Made by a program: the position numbers and the translations under genes. Shown here in pieces: positions 8,604 through 16,956 of a stretch of 64,000 nt of DNA. A model generated the notes under the pieces. That model had not been told where the DNA came from, did not search any database, and was given only the letters and a program-made list of their open reading frames with translations. This DNA is from Gaetbulibacter_A sp043876815 (GTDB lineage: Bacteria; Bacteroidota; Bacteroidia; Flavobacteriales; Flavobacteriaceae). How positions within the stretch are numbered: the first letter of the stretch is position 1; each line of letters starts with the position of its first letter. The stretch is taken from NCBI RefSeq assembly GCF_043876815.1, contig NZ_JBAWKA010000003.1, positions 387,985 to 451,984 of the forward strand, read 5' to 3'.

Positions 8604-9692
8604 ATGCAAACAATTACAAAAATTTTAGTACTCCTAGTAGTATCATTTCACGTAAGCCTCAGCCAGGCCCAAGACAATGACGTAGAAAAGGAATCAGTCA
8701 ATAATGCCGAAAAAATAGAACGGCTAAAAGAAGCCAGAGAAGCTGTAAAGACTGAAGAGCGCGACTTTTTAAAGGCCGAAGTTGAAGCTATCGATGCCCG
8801 GTTGGATAAAGGGTATATTACCCCTGAGGAAGCTGATATTTTAAAAAGGGAAGCCGCCAAAAAAAGGGCTTTGAATATTGAAAACCGCTTGTCCATTATT
8901 GACAATAAAATTGCGTTGCTTCAGCGGAATGAAGAAGGTTATTATACAAATGACGACAAGGAGCCTTCAAAAATTGGAATAACCATTGATGGTGAAGAAT
9001 ACAGTTTTGCCGGGATTAATATCAATAAAAAGAATAAACCCAGAAAATATGATTTGAGAACCACTAGTGATTTTGTTTTAGCCTTTGGTTTGAATAATGC
9101 GATTATAGAAGGGCAGAGCTTAGATGATTCGCCGTATAAGTTCGGTGGGTCCCGATTCTTTGAAATTGGCTGGGCCTGGAAAAACCGTGTATTCGAAAAT
9201 TCAAATTTTTTACGATTAAAATACGGGGTATCGCTTCAAATCAATGGGTTAAAACCGGACGATAACCAGTATTTTGTAAACCAAGACGGACAGATAAGTT
9301 TACAGCAATTCCCGGAAACCCTTAGGAAATCAAAGTTAGCTATGACCAATTTAGTTTTTCCGGTTCATTTTGAATTTGGCCCATCAAAACGTTATGACCA
9401 CGATACGTATTTCAGATATTCAACCCAAAATCAATTTAAATTTGGAATAGGTGGTTATGGAGGTTTTAATATTGGTACCCGTCAAAAACTGAAATACAGT
9501 ATTGATGGCGATCGTAAAAAGGAGAAGCAAAAGGGAGGTTTTAACACTTCGAATCTGGTTTACGGGTTAAGTGCTTACATGGCATTTGATGACATGGCTG
9601 TTTACGTGAAATACGATCTATCGCCCATATTTAAAGATCAAGCTATTGAGCAGCGTAATATTTCTTTAGGAGTTCGCTTTGATATGGATTAG
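8604..9692 (+). CDS. Secreted coiled-coil protein with outer-membrane beta-barrel-like C-terminal half
   Basis: A 362-residue protein with a signal peptide (MQTITKILVLLVVSFHVSLSQA). Residues about 25-110 are a charged, coiled-coil-like helical region. From about 145 the chain alternates in the way of outer-membrane barrel strands, with many aromatic residues (FFEIGWAWKNRVFENSNFLR, YVKYDLSPIFKDQ) and a strand-like C-terminus ISLGVRFDMD. It follows the sigma/anti-sigma pair by about 50 bases and is followed by a terminator, so it is probably the last gene of that operon and may be the monitored or controlled envelope component. I do not recognise a named family. Confidence 0.75.
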   Translation: MQTITKILVLLVVSFHVSLSQAQDNDVEKESVNNAEKIERLKEAREAVKTEERDFLKAEVEAIDARLDKGYITPEEADILKREAAKKRALNIENRLSIIDNKIALLQRNEEGYYTNDDKEPSKIGITIDGEEYSFAGININKKNKPRKYDLRTTSDFVLAFGLNNAIIEGQSLDDSPYKFGGSRFFEIGWAWKNRVFENSNFLRLKYGVSLQINGLKPDDNQYFVNQDGQISLQQFPETLRKSKLAMTNLVFPVHFEFGPSKRYDHDTYFRYSTQNQFKFGIGGYGGFNIGTRQKLKYSIDGDRKKEKQKGGFNTSNLVYGLSAYMAFDDMAVYVKYDLSPIFKDQAIEQRNISLGVRFDMD

Positions 9693-9727
9693 GTTTAAAA
9701 AGCTTTTTTAATTTGTTTTAGACGCGT

Positions 9728-9758
9728 AAAAACCCTCAGAAATCTGAGGGTTTTTCGT
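9728..9758 (+). terminator. Rho-independent terminator
   Basis: AAAAACCCTCAGA and TCTGAGGGTTTTT form a stem of up to 13 bp with a very short loop, ending in a T run; it closes the sigma factor operon. Confidence 0.9.
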
Positions 9759-9842
9759 TTTGTTTTGGTAGATTCATCTTTGGAAAAGATTTCTAAAATC
9801 AATTCTTAAATAGTACATTTACAATCCAATTAATTTCAAACT

Positions 9843-11804
9843 TTGATATCACCAACAACCATAGATCAGGTATTTGAAACCGCTCGAGTAGAGGAGGTTA
9901 TAGGTGATTTTGTGCAATTGAAAAAGGCCGGAAGTAATTTCAAAGGCTTGAGTCCGTTTAGCGATGAGCGCTCACCCAGTTTTATGGTATCCCCGGTAAA
10001 GCAGATTTGGAAGGACTTTTCAAGTGGAAAAGGCGGCAATGTAGTGGCATTTCTAATGGAACATGAACACTTTACGTATCCGGAGGCGATTAAATATTTG
10101 GCGAAAAAATACAATATTGAAGTAGAAGAAACCCAGCAAAGCGACGAACAAAAGGAACAGTCCAGCGAGCGTGAAAGTTTGTTTTTGGTTAGTGAGTTTG
10201 CGAGTTCTTATTTTCAGAACATATTGCATAAAACCGATCAGGGCAAATCCATTGGGTTGAGTTATTTTAAAGAACGCGGTTTTACGAATGAAACTATTAA
10301 GGAGTTTGATCTCGGCTATTCTCTAGACGATTGGTCTGCTTTTACAGATAGTGCCTTAAAAAAGGGCTATCAATTAGAGTTTCTGGAAAAAACCGGACTT
10401 ACCATTGTAAAAGGCGAAAAGCAGTTTGATCGATTTAAGGGTCGCGTTATGTTTCCTATAAAAAGTATGAGTGGTCGCGTTTTAGGATTTGGTGGTCGGA
10501 TTCTAACCAATGATAAAAAAGCAGCGAAATACCTAAACTCACCTGAGAGCCCGATCTACCATAAAAGTAAAGTGCTTTATGGTATTTTTATGGCCAAGCA
10601 AAGTATCGCAAAAGAAGACAATTGTTATTTGGTTGAAGGGTACACTGATGTGATTCAGTTTCACCAACGAGGTATAAAAAATGTGGTGTCATCATCCGGA
10701 ACAGCATTAACCTCGGAACAAATCCGACTTATAAATCGCCTTACCAAGAATATCACTGTGCTATTTGATGGCGATGCAGCCGGATTACGAGCGTCACTAA
10801 GAGGAATTGATCTGATCCTGGAACAAGGCATGAATGTAAAGGTATGTACATTCCCTGAAGGAGAAGATCCTGATAGTTTTGCCAGAGAAAATTCGCTGGA
10901 GGAGTTAAGTTTATTTTTAGAGGATAATTCGAAGGATTTTATTCAATTCAAAGCATCTGTACTCTTTGAAGAATCCAAAAATGATCCTATTAAAAAGGCT
11001 GAGACCATTCGGGATATTGTAAATAGTATTTCAAAGATTCCCGATCGAATCAAGAAGGAAATCTATATTCAGGAATGTTCTAAAATTATGGATATCAGTG
11101 AGGGTGTTCTTTTTAGCACTTTAGCACAGATCAATAAAAAAGGCATTCAGGACGCCGATAAAAAATTTAAACAGGAGCGGCAACAAACCTTCAATGTTAT
11201 TAAACACAAAGATCCTGTAGAAAAGGTTAATGTTCAGTATGTTTTGGAGCGGGAAATCATTAAGATCCTATTGCTTTACGGGAATAAAAAAGAAGACTTT
11301 GAAGATCTTATCTTGAAAGAGAACGAAACAGGTGATCTCATTTTAGAACCGGTTATCCAGGAAGCTAAGGTGTTTGAAAAAATATTCCTGGATCTCCAGG
11401 AGGATGAGATGGAATTCACGAATGAGAAATTCAAGCATTTGTATTATACTATAATCGATCAGTTGAATCAAACGACAGATTTTGAATTAAAATCTTTTAT
11501 CAATACGGTTGATGGTGATATCGCAAGTGAAATCACCACGATCCTTATGGAAGATGAGAGGTATGCTTTGGACGATTGGAATCGGATGAATATTTACCCA
11601 AAAGAAAAAGATCATGCCGTAGCTCAATTGGTTAGTGAAACTATTTTGAGTTTACGCTGTTATTTGATTGATCAGAAGGTGAAGCAATTCCAAAATGAAA
11701 CCCTACAAAATAAAGCAACCTCAAACACAAATGTGCTTGAGGAAGTTAAAGATTACTCCGGTCTAAAAATGCTTTTGTCTCGAAAATTAAATCGAGTTCT
11801 CTAG
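9843..11804 (+). CDS. dnaG: DNA primase
   Basis: The 653-residue product makes the RNA primers of DNA replication. Order: N-terminal CHC2-type domain (about 30-95), catalytic Toprim core (about 255-335, with YLVEGYTDVIQFH and VLFDGDAAGLRAS) and a C-terminal helicase-interaction region. TTG start, giving MISPTTIDQVFETARVEEVI, the normal family N-terminus. Odd feature: the four zinc ligands of the E. coli CHC2 domain are absent; aligned positions are S37, S40, D58 and S61, while the flanking residues (PF, SPSF, GGN) are kept. The 3' end overlaps the convergent regulator gene by 18 bases. Confidence 0.97.
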   Translation: MISPTTIDQVFETARVEEVIGDFVQLKKAGSNFKGLSPFSDERSPSFMVSPVKQIWKDFSSGKGGNVVAFLMEHEHFTYPEAIKYLAKKYNIEVEETQQSDEQKEQSSERESLFLVSEFASSYFQNILHKTDQGKSIGLSYFKERGFTNETIKEFDLGYSLDDWSAFTDSALKKGYQLEFLEKTGLTIVKGEKQFDRFKGRVMFPIKSMSGRVLGFGGRILTNDKKAAKYLNSPESPIYHKSKVLYGIFMAKQSIAKEDNCYLVEGYTDVIQFHQRGIKNVVSSSGTALTSEQIRLINRLTKNITVLFDGDAAGLRASLRGIDLILEQGMNVKVCTFPEGEDPDSFARENSLEELSLFLEDNSKDFIQFKASVLFEESKNDPIKKAETIRDIVNSISKIPDRIKKEIYIQECSKIMDISEGVLFSTLAQINKKGIQDADKKFKQERQQTFNVIKHKDPVEKVNVQYVLEREIIKILLLYGNKKEDFEDLILKENETGDLILEPVIQEAKVFEKIFLDLQEDEMEFTNEKFKHLYYTIIDQLNQTTDFELKSFINTVDGDIASEITTILMEDERYALDDWNRMNIYPKEKDHAVAQLVSETILSLRCYLIDQKVKQFQNETLQNKATSNTNVLEEVKDYSGLKMLLSRKLNRVL

Positions 11805-12437
11805 ATTTTTTACTTCTTTGTTAAGCTTTGCTTGATTTATGAGGTCTACCAAGTTATTTACTTTTAGCTTGCGCATCAATCGAGCCTTATAAGTACTTAC
11901 AGTTTTTTCGTTAATGTCAAGTTCTTTAGAAATTTCTTTATTCTTTTTACCTACGGTAAGCAGTTTTAGTACTTCTGCTTCGCGAGTCGATAATTTTTTA
12001 TAGAAACCATCAGAAGTTTTTGATTTAGTACCAAAGGCTAACTGTTGTGTTAACTTGTTGCTTAAATACATGTCTCCGTCATATACTTTTAGGATCGCTT
12101 CATTCACAGTAAGGACATTTGAAGATTTATGAATGTAGCCTGAGGCACCTGCGCGAATCGCATTAATAGCATAAACCTCTTCAGGTTGAGCGCTAAAAAA
12201 GATGGTTTTGATGTTCGGATAATCTTCTTTTAAATACCTTAACAATGTAAGGCCGTTTAATTTTGGAAAATCAGTTTCGGTAAGAATGATGTCAACTGGA
12301 TTTGATTTGACATAATCTAAGATGGCTTCGCCATCATCAACACTAGCAACAATTTCAATGTTGTTTGACGCAGAAAATAGGGCTTCCAGGCCCTTCCTAG
12401 TAATAGGATGGTTGTCTGCTATTAATAATTTAATCAT
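11787..12437 (-). CDS. Response regulator, NarL/LuxR type, with Glu at the phosphoacceptor position
   Basis: The 216-residue protein has a receiver domain (about 1-120) and a LuxR-type helix-turn-helix (about 150-208; LSTREAEVLKLLTVGKKNKE and NEKTVSTYKARLMRKLKV). In the receiver the pattern DIILTETDFPKLNG places Glu54 where the phosphorylated Asp normally sits, while the acidic pocket residue Asp8 and the lysine of YIHKSS are kept. Glu can mimic phosphorylated Asp, so it may act without a kinase; that is inference. No histidine kinase gene is adjacent. It lies between dnaG (convergent) and nadE. Target genes are unknown. Confidence 0.92.
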   Translation of the reverse strand: MIKLLIADNHPITRKGLEALFSASNNIEIVASVDDGEAILDYVKSNPVDIILTETDFPKLNGLTLLRYLKEDYPNIKTIFFSAQPEEVYAINAIRAGASGYIHKSSNVLTVNEAILKVYDGDMYLSNKLTQQLAFGTKSKTSDGFYKKLSTREAEVLKLLTVGKKNKEISKELDINEKTVSTYKARLMRKLKVNNLVDLINQAKLNKEVKNLENSI

Positions 12438-12555
12438 GTTTAGTTCAGCTTTTATAATCGTTAATATTGAGAGAGTATTATAATTGAGAGTAAGCTTAAC
12501 ACAAAAATAACACTTTTTTAAGGATTTGGCAACGTCAAATTAATTTTGTATGAAA

Positions 12556-13344
12556 TTATTTTATTTTTTCAGGGATTATACAGACGGGAATGGGTATCAT
12601 TTTGTGTGTATTTGCTTTATTAAAAGACTGATAAATGGAAAAAACCTTCTGCTCTCGACCCTCAAAATCGTCTTGGGTTTTTCCGGATTCACTCATGGCC
12701 ATAGCCCATTCTAACTCGGGATAGGAAGCTCCAATTTGAGCTTCGTCACTTCGGGCATCACCAAATAAACCATCGCTGGGTGCTGCCTCCATGATAGATT
12801 GAGGCACTTTTAAATATTCCCCTAATTCGTAGACTTCAGACTTTAATAAATCGGCAATCGGACTCAAATCAACCCCGCCATCGCCATATTTTGTGTAGAA
12901 GCCAACCCCAAAATCTTCAACCTTATTACCGGTACCCGCAACCAGTAGTTTGTAAATTCCGGCATGGTAATATAGCGTTGTCATTCGTAAACGGGCTCTG
13001 GTATTGGCTAATGACATATCAATAACCTCAGGTTTACCGTCCAGAGAAACTTCGGTTTTAAATTCTTCGAAAACAGGCGTGAGATCCACACGAACAGAGC
13101 GCACATTTTTAAAACGCTTTTTTAACTGATCGATGTGCTCATTTGCCCGGGATACATGGCTTTCTGCCTGATGGATAGGCATGTCTATACATAATACATC
13201 CAAACCGGTTTTGGCGCAAAGCGTTGAGGTTACGGCGGAGTCAATTCCTCCTGAAACACCTACCACAAATCCATTTACACCTGCTTTCGTTGCATATTCC
13301 TTTAGCCAGTTGGTGATGTAATTAACGACTTTTTCTGTTTGCAT
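12556..13344 (-). CDS. nadE: NAD synthase (ammonia-dependent)
   Basis: NadE amidates nicotinic acid adenine dinucleotide to NAD+ using ATP and ammonia. The start MQTEKVVNYITNWLKEYATK is preferred to one 14 codons upstream, because it matches the family N-terminus. The 262-residue product has the PP-loop GVSGGIDSAV near residue 30, NTRARLRMTTLYYHAGIYK, GTGNKVEDFGVGFYTKYGDG and PSDGLFGDARSDEAQIGASY. No glutaminase domain is present, so the source is free ammonia or a separate protein. It is divergent from gldB, with about 90 bases between the two starts. Confidence 0.96.
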   Translation of the reverse strand: MQTEKVVNYITNWLKEYATKAGVNGFVVGVSGGIDSAVTSTLCAKTGLDVLCIDMPIHQAESHVSRANEHIDQLKKRFKNVRSVRVDLTPVFEEFKTEVSLDGKPEVIDMSLANTRARLRMTTLYYHAGIYKLLVAGTGNKVEDFGVGFYTKYGDGGVDLSPIADLLKSEVYELGEYLKVPQSIMEAAPSDGLFGDARSDEAQIGASYPELEWAMAMSESGKTQDDFEGREQKVFSIYQSFNKANTHKMIPIPVCIIPEKIK

Positions 13345-13436
13345 TTTCAAAGAATTTAAATCAAAGAATATTACCTTTGCAAACAAAAATAAAGCTTACA
13401 CTCAATTAATAAAAATTATAAGCGTTTTAGTTTTAG

Positions 13437-14399
13437 ATGAAACAGATAATCTTTAGTTTTTTCATTATTACCCTGCTAATCTCATGCAGCCAAAAGGATG
13501 AGGCCGAAAAGGCTATTAATGCCATAGGTACAAATATTACTATTGAACGTTTCGATTTGGCTTTTTACAAGGCAACCAAAGGGTCTCTGCCCGAATTAAA
13601 AAAGACTTATCCCTTTATGTTCCCTAAAACCTACCCGGATTCGGTATGGGTTTCAAGGCTTAACGATACGCTGCAACAGGAGTTATCAAGAGAAGTTAAA
13701 AAGGTTTATCCTAATACTGAGAACGTAGAACTTGAGATTGAGTCCCTTTTCAATCACATAACCTATTATTTCCCGGAATTTCATCCACCTCGCGTAATTA
13801 CTACAACCAGTTTTGTGGACTACCGAAATAAGGTGATTGTTACCGATACCATTGCTCTGGTAGCTCTGGATAATTTTTTGGGAAAAGATCATTATTTCTA
13901 TGAAGGTATTCCAGCATATATCGCTGCTAATTTAAGACCCGACCAGATTGTGGTGGAAATGGCGAACGCTTACGCGGAAAAATATGTGTTTCAGAAAAAT
14001 CAAAAAACATTATTGGACAAAATGGTGTTTTTTGGGAAATTGCTTTACTTTAAAGATCAGGTGATTCCCTTCAAATCTGAAGCTGAGCGTATGGGATATA
14101 CGGAAGATGAACTGCAATGGGCTAAAACGAATGAGAGCGATATTTGGCGTTATTTTGTTGAACGCGAATTATTATACAGTACCGATGCCAAGCTTTCCGG
14201 TCGGTTTATAATCGATGCGCCCTTTTCTAAATTTTATCTTGAGGAAATCGATACCGACTCTCCTGGACGTTTAGGGCAATTTATAGGCTGGCAAATTGTG
14301 AGAGCCTATATGGAAAACAATGATGTTTCTCTAAACACCATGATTACAGAAGATGCTGAAACCATTTTTAATAATTCAAAATATAAACCCAGAAAATAA
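13437..14399 (+). CDS. gldB: Gliding motility lipoprotein GldB
   Basis: GldB is a lipoprotein needed for gliding in Flavobacterium johnsoniae; its biochemical role is not settled. The 320-residue product has a lipoprotein signal (MKQIIFSFFIITLLISCSQK, lipid attachment at Cys17). Family-type sequence includes ITIERFDLAFYKATKGSLPE, HITYYFPEFHPPRVITTTSF and SPGRLGQFIGWQIVRAYMEN near the end. It overlaps gldC by one base (TAATG), as expected for the conserved gldB-gldC pair. Confidence 0.95.
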   Translation: MKQIIFSFFIITLLISCSQKDEAEKAINAIGTNITIERFDLAFYKATKGSLPELKKTYPFMFPKTYPDSVWVSRLNDTLQQELSREVKKVYPNTENVELEIESLFNHITYYFPEFHPPRVITTTSFVDYRNKVIVTDTIALVALDNFLGKDHYFYEGIPAYIAANLRPDQIVVEMANAYAEKYVFQKNQKTLLDKMVFFGKLLYFKDQVIPFKSEAERMGYTEDELQWAKTNESDIWRYFVERELLYSTDAKLSGRFIIDAPFSKFYLEEIDTDSPGRLGQFIGWQIVRAYMENNDVSLNTMITEDAETIFNNSKYKPRK

Positions 14400-14734
14400 T
14401 GGCAAAAAATCATAGCTCGAAAATAGAATTACAAGTAGAATTAGATGACAACCGTATCCCTGAAAAACTATTCTGGACGGCTCAGGATGGCGGTATATCC
14501 AATGAAGAGGCCAAAGCCATGATGCTTTCGGTTTGGGACTCCAATGCCCAGGAAACCTTACGTATTGATCTATGGACCAAGGATATGCCGGTTGATGAAA
14601 TGAAGGTGTTTTTTCATCAAACACTTGTAGCTATGAGCAATACCTTTCATCGGGCAACCCAAGATGAAAAAATGACAGCTACTATGAAGGATTTCTGTGA
14701 TTATTTTGCTGAAAAACTGGAGCTTAAAAAATAA
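14399..14734 (+). CDS. gldC: Gliding motility protein GldC
   Basis: Small soluble protein of 111 residues without signal peptide, containing SSKIELQVELDDNRIPEKL, WTAQDGGISNEEAKAMMLSV and FFHQTLVAMSNTFHRATQDE, all typical of GldC. It is translationally coupled to gldB by a one-base stop/start overlap. GldC supports gliding but its mechanism is unknown. It converges on the next gene, with about ten bases between. Confidence 0.95.
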   Translation: MAKNHSSKIELQVELDDNRIPEKLFWTAQDGGISNEEAKAMMLSVWDSNAQETLRIDLWTKDMPVDEMKVFFHQTLVAMSNTFHRATQDEKMTATMKDFCDYFAEKLELKK

Positions 14735-14744
14735 AATGGTCGTC

Positions 14745-15032
14745 TTAACTTCCTGCAAAGGGCGTGTTGAAAATTCCAACAGATAGCTCTAGCCAGATCA
14801 ATAAAAATATAAAAATAAGAGCCGCTAGTAATAAATAGCGGTATTTTTTAAGGCTTATGTTCCGTAAAATAAGTTCTGCCAGAAAAACCAAAACAAACAG
14901 AAATACACCGGCAATTATAAAGTCGAATCTGGTCCAGGCTACTTCCGAGGAAAATTGCATGGCGATGTAAGGAATGGCTAGTAAAGTGCCGGCCATTATC
15001 AGAAAAAATATAAGGCGTTTATTTTTTGGCAT
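14745..15032 (-). CDS. Small membrane protein of unknown function
   Basis: A 95-residue protein with three likely membrane spans: about 7-26 (IFFLIMAGTLLAIPYIAMQF), 36-58 (FIIAGVFLFVLVFLAELIL) and 66-88 (YLLLAALIFIFLLIWLELSV). It overlaps the end of the peptide deformylase gene by 14 bases, so the two are co-transcribed and probably coupled. I do not recognise a family with a known function, although similar small proteins occur in flavobacteria. Confidence 0.8.
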   Translation of the reverse strand: MPKNKRLIFFLIMAGTLLAIPYIAMQFSSEVAWTRFDFIIAGVFLFVLVFLAELILRNISLKKYRYLLLAALIFIFLLIWLELSVGIFNTPFAGS

Positions 15033-15645
15033 CTTTTATTTCTTTATTCAGGTGGTCGAGATATAATATACCATTCAGGTGATCGACTTCATGTTGGAAG
15101 ATTACCGAGGTAAATCCTTCAACCGTTTCTGTGCGTTGTGTACCTTCCATGGTATCGTAAGTTACTACAATTTTTTCGGCTCTGTTTTCTAAAACTGCTC
15201 TCCTGTTCGGGATCGAAAGACACCCTTCTCGTGCTGTTTGCTTCTCCTTGGAATACTCAACGATTTTGGGATTTAGATATACTTCAAAAGGCATATCATT
15301 CTTATCTAAACGCTGGACCCAAATAATATTTTTGAGAATTCCAACCTGAGGTGCCGCAATACCCAAGCCTAAAGACATGCTATCTCTTACCGTAGCATAC
15401 AAACGGTTCACAAAATTTTTCAAAACCGGATCATTTGGTAAAACTTTTACAGCCTCACTTTTCGTTCGTAACAGGATGGAATCGCTTTTACTGGTAATTT
15501 TAAATACGCGCATCGGGGTAAGGTAATCGGCATTCATGATAAGTGTGGTTTGTGCTTTTGAAAATCCGTTTGAGGAAATCCCTTTTTTTGAGCCACAGCT
15601 CATTAACAAAGAACCGACAAAAAGAAAAAGTAAAATGTTTTTCAT
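15019..15645 (-). CDS. def: Peptide deformylase with lipoprotein signal
   Basis: All three peptide deformylase motifs are intact: GLGIAAPQVG (motif 1), EGCLS (motif 2, metal ligand Cys) and QHEVDHLNG (motif 3, metal ligands His and His, catalytic Glu). Peptide deformylase removes the formyl group from nascent N-termini in the cytoplasm. Unusually, this 208-residue protein begins with a lipoprotein signal (MKNILLFLFVGSLLMSCGSK, lipid attachment at Cys17) and about 40 extra residues before the enzyme domain, which would place it outside the cytoplasm. It may be a second deformylase with a different task. It lies between rodA and a small membrane protein gene. Confidence 0.9.
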   Translation of the reverse strand: MKNILLFLFVGSLLMSCGSKKGISSNGFSKAQTTLIMNADYLTPMRVFKITSKSDSILLRTKSEAVKVLPNDPVLKNFVNRLYATVRDSMSLGLGIAAPQVGILKNIIWVQRLDKNDMPFEVYLNPKIVEYSKEKQTAREGCLSIPNRRAVLENRAEKIVVTYDTMEGTQRTETVEGFTSVIFQHEVDHLNGILYLDHLNKEIKDAKK

Positions 15646-15678
15646 GTGAATAAATGCGTATTAAGAGGCTTTTAAAGC

Positions 15679-16956
15679 CTACCATTCATTAATTCTGTTT
15701 GAATCTAATTTAATAAAAATAAATATTAATATAGTAAAGGCCCAAAGACCGGAACCACCGTAACTAAAAAGCGGTAACGGAATCCCTATAGTTGGAATGA
15801 TGCCCATTACCATCCCTATGTTAATAAGAAAATGAATAAAGATTATTGCTGCGACACCGTAACCATAGACCCTGCTAAATTGAGATTTCTGAAGTTCTGC
15901 CAGATGGAGGATGCGTAATAACAGCAATACAAAAAGGATAACTACGCCTGCACTTCCAAGAAAACCCCATTCTTCGCCAACAGTACTAAATATATAATCG
16001 GTATGTTGTTCCGGTACAAATTTTCCTGTGGTTCGAGTGCCCTCCATAAAACCTTTCCCGGAAAACCCTCCAGAACTTATGGCTTTTTCCGATTCATTTA
16101 AATTATATGCAAACGTTTGCTTCATACGTTGTAATTCTTCAGGATCTTTTTCCAAACGAAGCCATAAACTTATACGATCTTGTTGGTGCGGCTTCAGTAT
16201 ATTCTGGTAAAAGAACCTAACGCCAGAGGCCACCAAAACGGTGACTATTATGTATAGCAGGCTTTTTGCGAATACCGCTTTTTTTCTATTTAAATAATAG
16301 GCTAGAAGAATGATGATACTCCCTACTATGGAAGTGAAAATAGCCCCGAATTTTAAGGCAAAAATGGAAATTAGAATGAGAAATACCCCGATGACCAAAT
16401 AATACTTTGGTAGACCCTCACGATATAAAACAAAAAAGAAGGCTGCGTAAACAACTGTACTTCCTGTATCATTCTGGAGTAATACTAAAACAGCAGGAAC
16501 CGTTATGATGAGGAAGGCTTGTATTTGATCTTTGAAATTTTTAATATTCGTATTCAAATCACTGATGTGCTTTGCAATGGCTAGTGAGGTTGCAACTTTC
16601 GCAAATTCACTGGGTTGAATTGTTAAACCGCCAATAGCATACCAGGAGGTTGCACCGTTCACGTTTTTACCAAATAAGAATAAACCCACTAATGAGATCA
16701 TGGAAATAATATAGATCACACTAGAAAAACGCTCATAGAATTTAGCTTCAATAGACAGCAAAATAATGATAAGCCCAATAGTGAAAAAAATAAAAATAAG
16801 TTGTTTACTATAAGAGTGTTCTAAATCGAAATAATCAATTGTATCTCCTGTGTGGGAGGCCGATAAAATATTAACCCATCCAAAACCAACCAGCATGAAA
16901 AACAGGATTATTGTGATCCAGTCGAATTTATAATGTTTATTGGTTTCTCTGTACAT
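15679..16956 (-). CDS. rodA: Rod shape-determining peptidoglycan glycosyltransferase RodA
   Basis: RodA is the SEDS-family glycosyltransferase that polymerises lipid II during elongation together with PBP2. The 425-residue product has about ten membrane spans and SEDS motifs: NGATSWYAIGGLTIQPSEFA near 105, a large extracellular loop including GGFSGKGFMEGTRTTGKFVP and QHTDYIFSTVGEEWGFLGS, and PTIGIPLPLFSYGGSGL near the end. Its start shares one base with the stop of the PBP2 gene, and it is the last shape gene of the mre operon. Confidence 0.97.
   Translation of the reverse strand: MYRETNKHYKFDWITIILFFMLVGFGWVNILSASHTGDTIDYFDLEHSYSKQLIFIFFTIGLIIILLSIEAKFYERFSSVIYIISMISLVGLFLFGKNVNGATSWYAIGGLTIQPSEFAKVATSLAIAKHISDLNTNIKNFKDQIQAFLIITVPAVLVLLQNDTGSTVVYAAFFFVLYREGLPKYYLVIGVFLILISIFALKFGAIFTSIVGSIIILLAYYLNRKKAVFAKSLLYIIVTVLVASGVRFFYQNILKPHQQDRISLWLRLEKDPEELQRMKQTFAYNLNESEKAISSGGFSGKGFMEGTRTTGKFVPEQHTDYIFSTVGEEWGFLGSAGVVILFVLLLLRILHLAELQKSQFSRVYGYGVAAIIFIHFLINIGMVMGIIPTIGIPLPLFSYGGSGLWAFTILIFIFIKLDSNRINEW

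Noticed and set aside
15666..15680. Perfect palindrome AGGCTTTTAAAGCCT at the rodA stop as a terminator
   Set aside because: The stem is short, mostly A-T, overlaps the stop codon and lacks a T run.
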